Source: Candidatus Latescibacterota bacterium | GTDB lineage: Bacteria > Latescibacterota > 4484-107 | DNA: 7,975 bases | Assembly (NCBI GenBank): GCA_030613045.1 | Contig: JAUWMS010000092.1 | Coordinates: forward strand, 1-7,975 | Reading direction: 5' to 3' | Shown here: positions 6,575 to 7,975 of the stretch, in pieces | How positions within the stretch are numbered: position 1 is the stretch's first letter | How the letters are laid out: the number at the start of each line of letters is the position of its first letter | The notes under the pieces: model-generated | The model's database searches: none | Told to the model about the DNA's origin: nothing | What the model saw: only the letters and a program-made list of their open reading frames with translations | Position numbers and translations under genes: made by a program

Positions 6575-6707
6575 GAGGATCTTGCAAAAGTGCGAAAAAC
6601 GAGATGGTGCCGCTATCGCTCGCAATGGCACCATGGCTTTGTTATTGTCATTGCGAGGAGCGAAGCGACGAAACAATCTCATCGGATCAACCTTTTGCAA
6701 AAGCCTC
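6575..6707. mobile_element. REP/MITE-like element with nested inverted repeats
   Basis: Terminal arms GAGGATCTTGCAAAAG (6575-6590) and CTTTTGCAAAAGCCTC (6692-6707) are inverted repeats matching at 14 of 16 positions. Inside, 6601-6632 (opening GAGATGGTGCCGC, with CGCTCGCAATGGCA) and 6647-6680 (opening GTCATTGCGAGGAGCGAAG, ending CAATCTC) are imperfect inverted repeats. The core, CATTGCGAGGAGCGAAGCGA, is a widespread bacterial intergenic repeat, often mistranslated as CEERSDE or VIARSEATKQ peptides. No transposase is encoded, so it would have to move in trans. Family identity comes from recognising the core motif. Confidence 0.75.
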
Positions 6708-6778
6708 TAAGGAAACCAAGAAGCCAGGAAACGGGATTCACCCCCTCCCCTGTTTCTCTTGGGTTCCTGGTTTCCTTA
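6708..6778. repeat. Long imperfect hairpin of AGGAAACC-type octamers
   Basis: The left arm (6708-6734) opens TAAGGAAACCAAGAAGCC. The right arm (6749-6778) in reverse complement opens TAAGGAAACCAGGAACCC and shares GGAAAC-x-GG near its far end after a 3-base insertion. The left arm reads as 8-base units AGGAAACC, AAGAAGCC and AGGAAACG. The loop is 14 bases, C-rich. It starts at the base after the REP/MITE-like element ends. Confidence 0.7.
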
Positions 6779-6784
6779 TGCATT

Positions 6785-6811
6785 TCCTCCCGCACGGGAA
6801 GTTGTTTTTTT
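6785..6811 (+). terminator. Possible weak terminator or attenuator before the aldehyde dehydrogenase
   Basis: TCCC (6787-6790, loop CGCAC) can pair with GGGA (6796-6799) as a short stem, followed by TTGTTTTTTT. The stem is weak and the same bases form the right arm of the outer inverted repeat. If active, it would end transcripts about 30 bases before the dehydrogenase start. Confidence 0.25.
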
Positions 6812-6827
6812 ACAGGGCCTTTTGACC

Positions 6828-6836
6828 AGGAAGGAG
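6828..6836 (+). promoter_or_regulatory. Strong ribosome binding site before a TTG start
   Basis: AGGAAGGAG ends 6 bases before TTG at 6843. A stop codon in the same frame (TGA 6837-6839) rules out any start further upstream. The next in-frame ATG is at 6963, with no comparable site, and would remove the N-terminal helix. Confidence 0.8.
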
Positions 6837-6842
6837 TGACCG

Positions 6843-6899
6843 TTGAACATAGACGAAGCGCAGATTCGGGCCATTGTGGAGGAAGTGGTGAAGGGAATA
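6843..6899 (+). other. Predicted microcompartment encapsulation peptide
   Basis: Residues 1-19, MNIDEAQIRAIVEEVVKGI, place hydrophobics at Ile8, Ile11, Val12, Val15, Val16 and Ile19 on one face, with charged residues on the other. This matches the short amphipathic helix at the N-terminus of PduP and other microcompartment cargo, separated from the enzyme by a Gly/Pro linker, as here. Function is inferred from family knowledge. Confidence 0.75.
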
Positions 6900-7975
6900 G
6901 GAGGGGGGCCGCCGACGGGCCTGACGGTGGGGGGAACGGGAGACGATGGCATATTTCAGGAGATGGAGGCGTGCATTGAGGCCGCGGAGATCGCCCAGCG
7001 GGCGTTGATGGAACTCACGCTGGAGAAGCGGAAGGAGATCATCGAGGCGATCCGGCGGGTGGGCGTGGAGTACGCGGAGGATTTTTCCCAGCGTACGTGG
7101 GAGGAGACGGGGATGGGGCGGGTGCAGGATAAAGTGGTCAAGCATCACATCGCGGCCACGTTGACCCCGGGGATAGAGGATTTGGAGACCCACGCCTGGT
7201 CCGGCGATCACGGATTGACGACGGTGGAGATGGCGCCGTACGGGGTAATCGGAGCGATCACGCCTTCCACGCATCCAGTGCCCACGATGCTCAACAACGC
7301 CATCGGGATGATCGCGGCCGGCAATGCGGTGGTTTTCAATCACCATCCGGCCGCAAAGCAGGTGGCGGCGTACGGCCTGCGGAGAATCCATCAGGGGATC
7401 GTCGCGGCCGGAGGGCCTCCCAATCTGCTGACGGCGGTGGAAAATCCGACCCTCGAGACGGGCAAAGTGCTGTTCACCCATCCCAAGATCCGGCTATTGA
7501 TGGTCACGGGTGGGCCGGGTGTGGTCAAAGTGGCGATGGCCTCCGGGAAAAAAACCATCGCGGCGGGACCGGGAAATCCGCCCGTGGTGGTGGATGAGAC
7601 CGCAGACCTCCCCAAAGCGGCCCGGGATATTGTGGCGGGCGCCACGTTCGACAACAACATTCTGTGCATCGCGGAAAAAGAAATCTTCGTGGTGGAAGCC
7701 GTGGCGGATCCCTTCAAACAGGAATTATTGAAAAACGACTGCTTCGAGCTGGATCGGGCGCAGGCGGATGCTTTGGCGGAGAAGGGGTTTCAGAAGACGG
7801 AGTCCGGTCATTACGCAGTGAACCGGAAGTTCGTGGGATGCGATGCGGCGGTGTTGGCGCGTGAGATCGGCGTGACCGTGGATCCTTCGGTGCGGCTTTT
7901 GATCGGGGAGACGAATTTCGATCATCTCTTTGTGCAGGAAGAACAGATGATGCCCTTCCTGCCGATCGTGCGGGC
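6843..7975 (+). CDS. pduP/eutE: CoA-acylating aldehyde dehydrogenase, PduP/EutE family, microcompartment-type (3' end outside window)
   Basis: Enzymes of this family oxidise an aldehyde (acetaldehyde, propionaldehyde or lactaldehyde-derived) with NAD+ and coenzyme A to an acyl-CoA, inside bacterial microcompartments. The frame is open for 377 codons and runs off the right edge; family members are about 460-480 residues, so roughly 90-110 are missing. Residues 1-19 are a predicted encapsulation helix, 20-36 a Gly/Pro linker, and 37 onward the catalytic fold. Signature segments are EMAPYGVIGAITPSTHPVPT (129-148), NAVVFNHHPA (161-170), VTGGPGVVKVAMASGKK (221-237) and AGPGNPPVVVDETAD (241-255). 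The catalytic cysteine is Cys275 in NNILCIAEKE. The start is TTG, chosen by the ribosome site and the upstream stop. The exact substrate cannot be told from the sequence. It is probably the first visible gene of a microcompartment operon extending to the right. Confidence 0.93.
   Translation, partial: MNIDEAQIRAIVEEVVKGIGGGPPTGLTVGGTGDDGIFQEMEACIEAAEIAQRALMELTLEKRKEIIEAIRRVGVEYAEDFSQRTWEETGMGRVQDKVVKHHIAATLTPGIEDLETHAWSGDHGLTTVEMAPYGVIGAITPSTHPVPTMLNNAIGMIAAGNAVVFNHHPAAKQVAAYGLRRIHQGIVAAGGPPNLLTAVENPTLETGKVLFTHPKIRLLMVTGGPGVVKVAMASGKKTIAAGPGNPPVVVDETADLPKAARDIVAGATFDNNILCIAEKEIFVVEAVADPFKQELLKNDCFELDRAQADALAEKGFQKTESGHYAVNRKFVGCDAAVLAREIGVTVDPSVRLLIGETNFDHLFVQEEQMMPFLPIVR

Larger units (their letters stand above)
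6546..6813. repeat. Outer inverted repeat enclosing the intergenic repeat nest
   Basis: The left arm at 6546-6563 read in reverse complement is CGGGAAGGTTTTTTTTAC; the right arm at 6795-6813 is CGGGAAGTTGTTTTTTTAC. They share 7 bases at one end and 9 at the other, around a 2- versus 3-base difference. Part of the match is a T-run and so carries little information. The arms enclose two further inverted-repeat structures, giving a 268-base nest that fills most of the gap. It may be one mobile unit or several stacked ones. Confidence 0.5.

Noticed and set aside
6590..6979. Small open frames across the gap giving VIARSEATKQS and CHCEERSDET peptides.
   Set aside because: These peptides are known spurious translations of the CATTGCGAGGAGCGAAGCGA intergenic repeat, and the frames run through inverted repeats.

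Overview
The window (7,975 bases, GC-rich) looks like chromosome from an uncultured Gram-negative bacterium. The evidence is a lipoprotein with an outer-membrane-type lipobox, a secreted multi-domain surface protein, and ordinary sigma70-type promoters. The mix of a beta-helix/Ig/cadherin-like exoprotein, heptamer repeats between genes and a microcompartment-type aldehyde dehydrogenase recalls candidate phyla such as Latescibacteria, Glassbacteria or Zixibacteria, or the Planctomycetes-Verrucomicrobia group. That placement is an impression, not a result.

Layout. Bases 1-3312 (minus strand) hold the first 1,104 codons of one very long gene that runs off the left edge. It encodes a signal peptide, a right-handed parallel beta-helix with a five-cysteine column, an Ig-like module, three FnIII-like modules and at least three and a quarter cadherin-like repeats. 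Bases 3313-3688 are a divergent control region: two well-formed promoters back to back, an inverted repeat in the minus-strand leader, and a structured leader in front of ruvA. On the plus strand follow ruvA (3689-4291), ruvB (4409-5437) and a CpoB/YbgF-like coiled-coil/TPR lipoprotein (5648-6469). After a 373-base gap full of inverted repeats comes the start of a CoA-acylating aldehyde dehydrogenase of the PduP/EutE family (6843 to the right edge).

How the parts relate. RuvA and RuvB form the Holliday-junction branch-migration motor; no ruvC is linked here. The lipoprotein probably acts at the cell envelope. The dehydrogenase carries a short amphipathic N-terminal helix plus a Gly/Pro linker, as in enzymes packed into bacterial microcompartments, so the window probably ends just inside a microcompartment operon. 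No shell protein is visible.

The gaps after ruvA, ruvB and the lipoprotein gene carry different short-period repeat families: a 7-base ACG-type array, opposed 7-base TCAGGA-type arrays, and a nest of inverted repeats with a REP/MITE-like core. The most interesting points are the microcompartment enzyme with its TTG start, these repeat-filled gaps, and the cysteine ladder in the surface protein.
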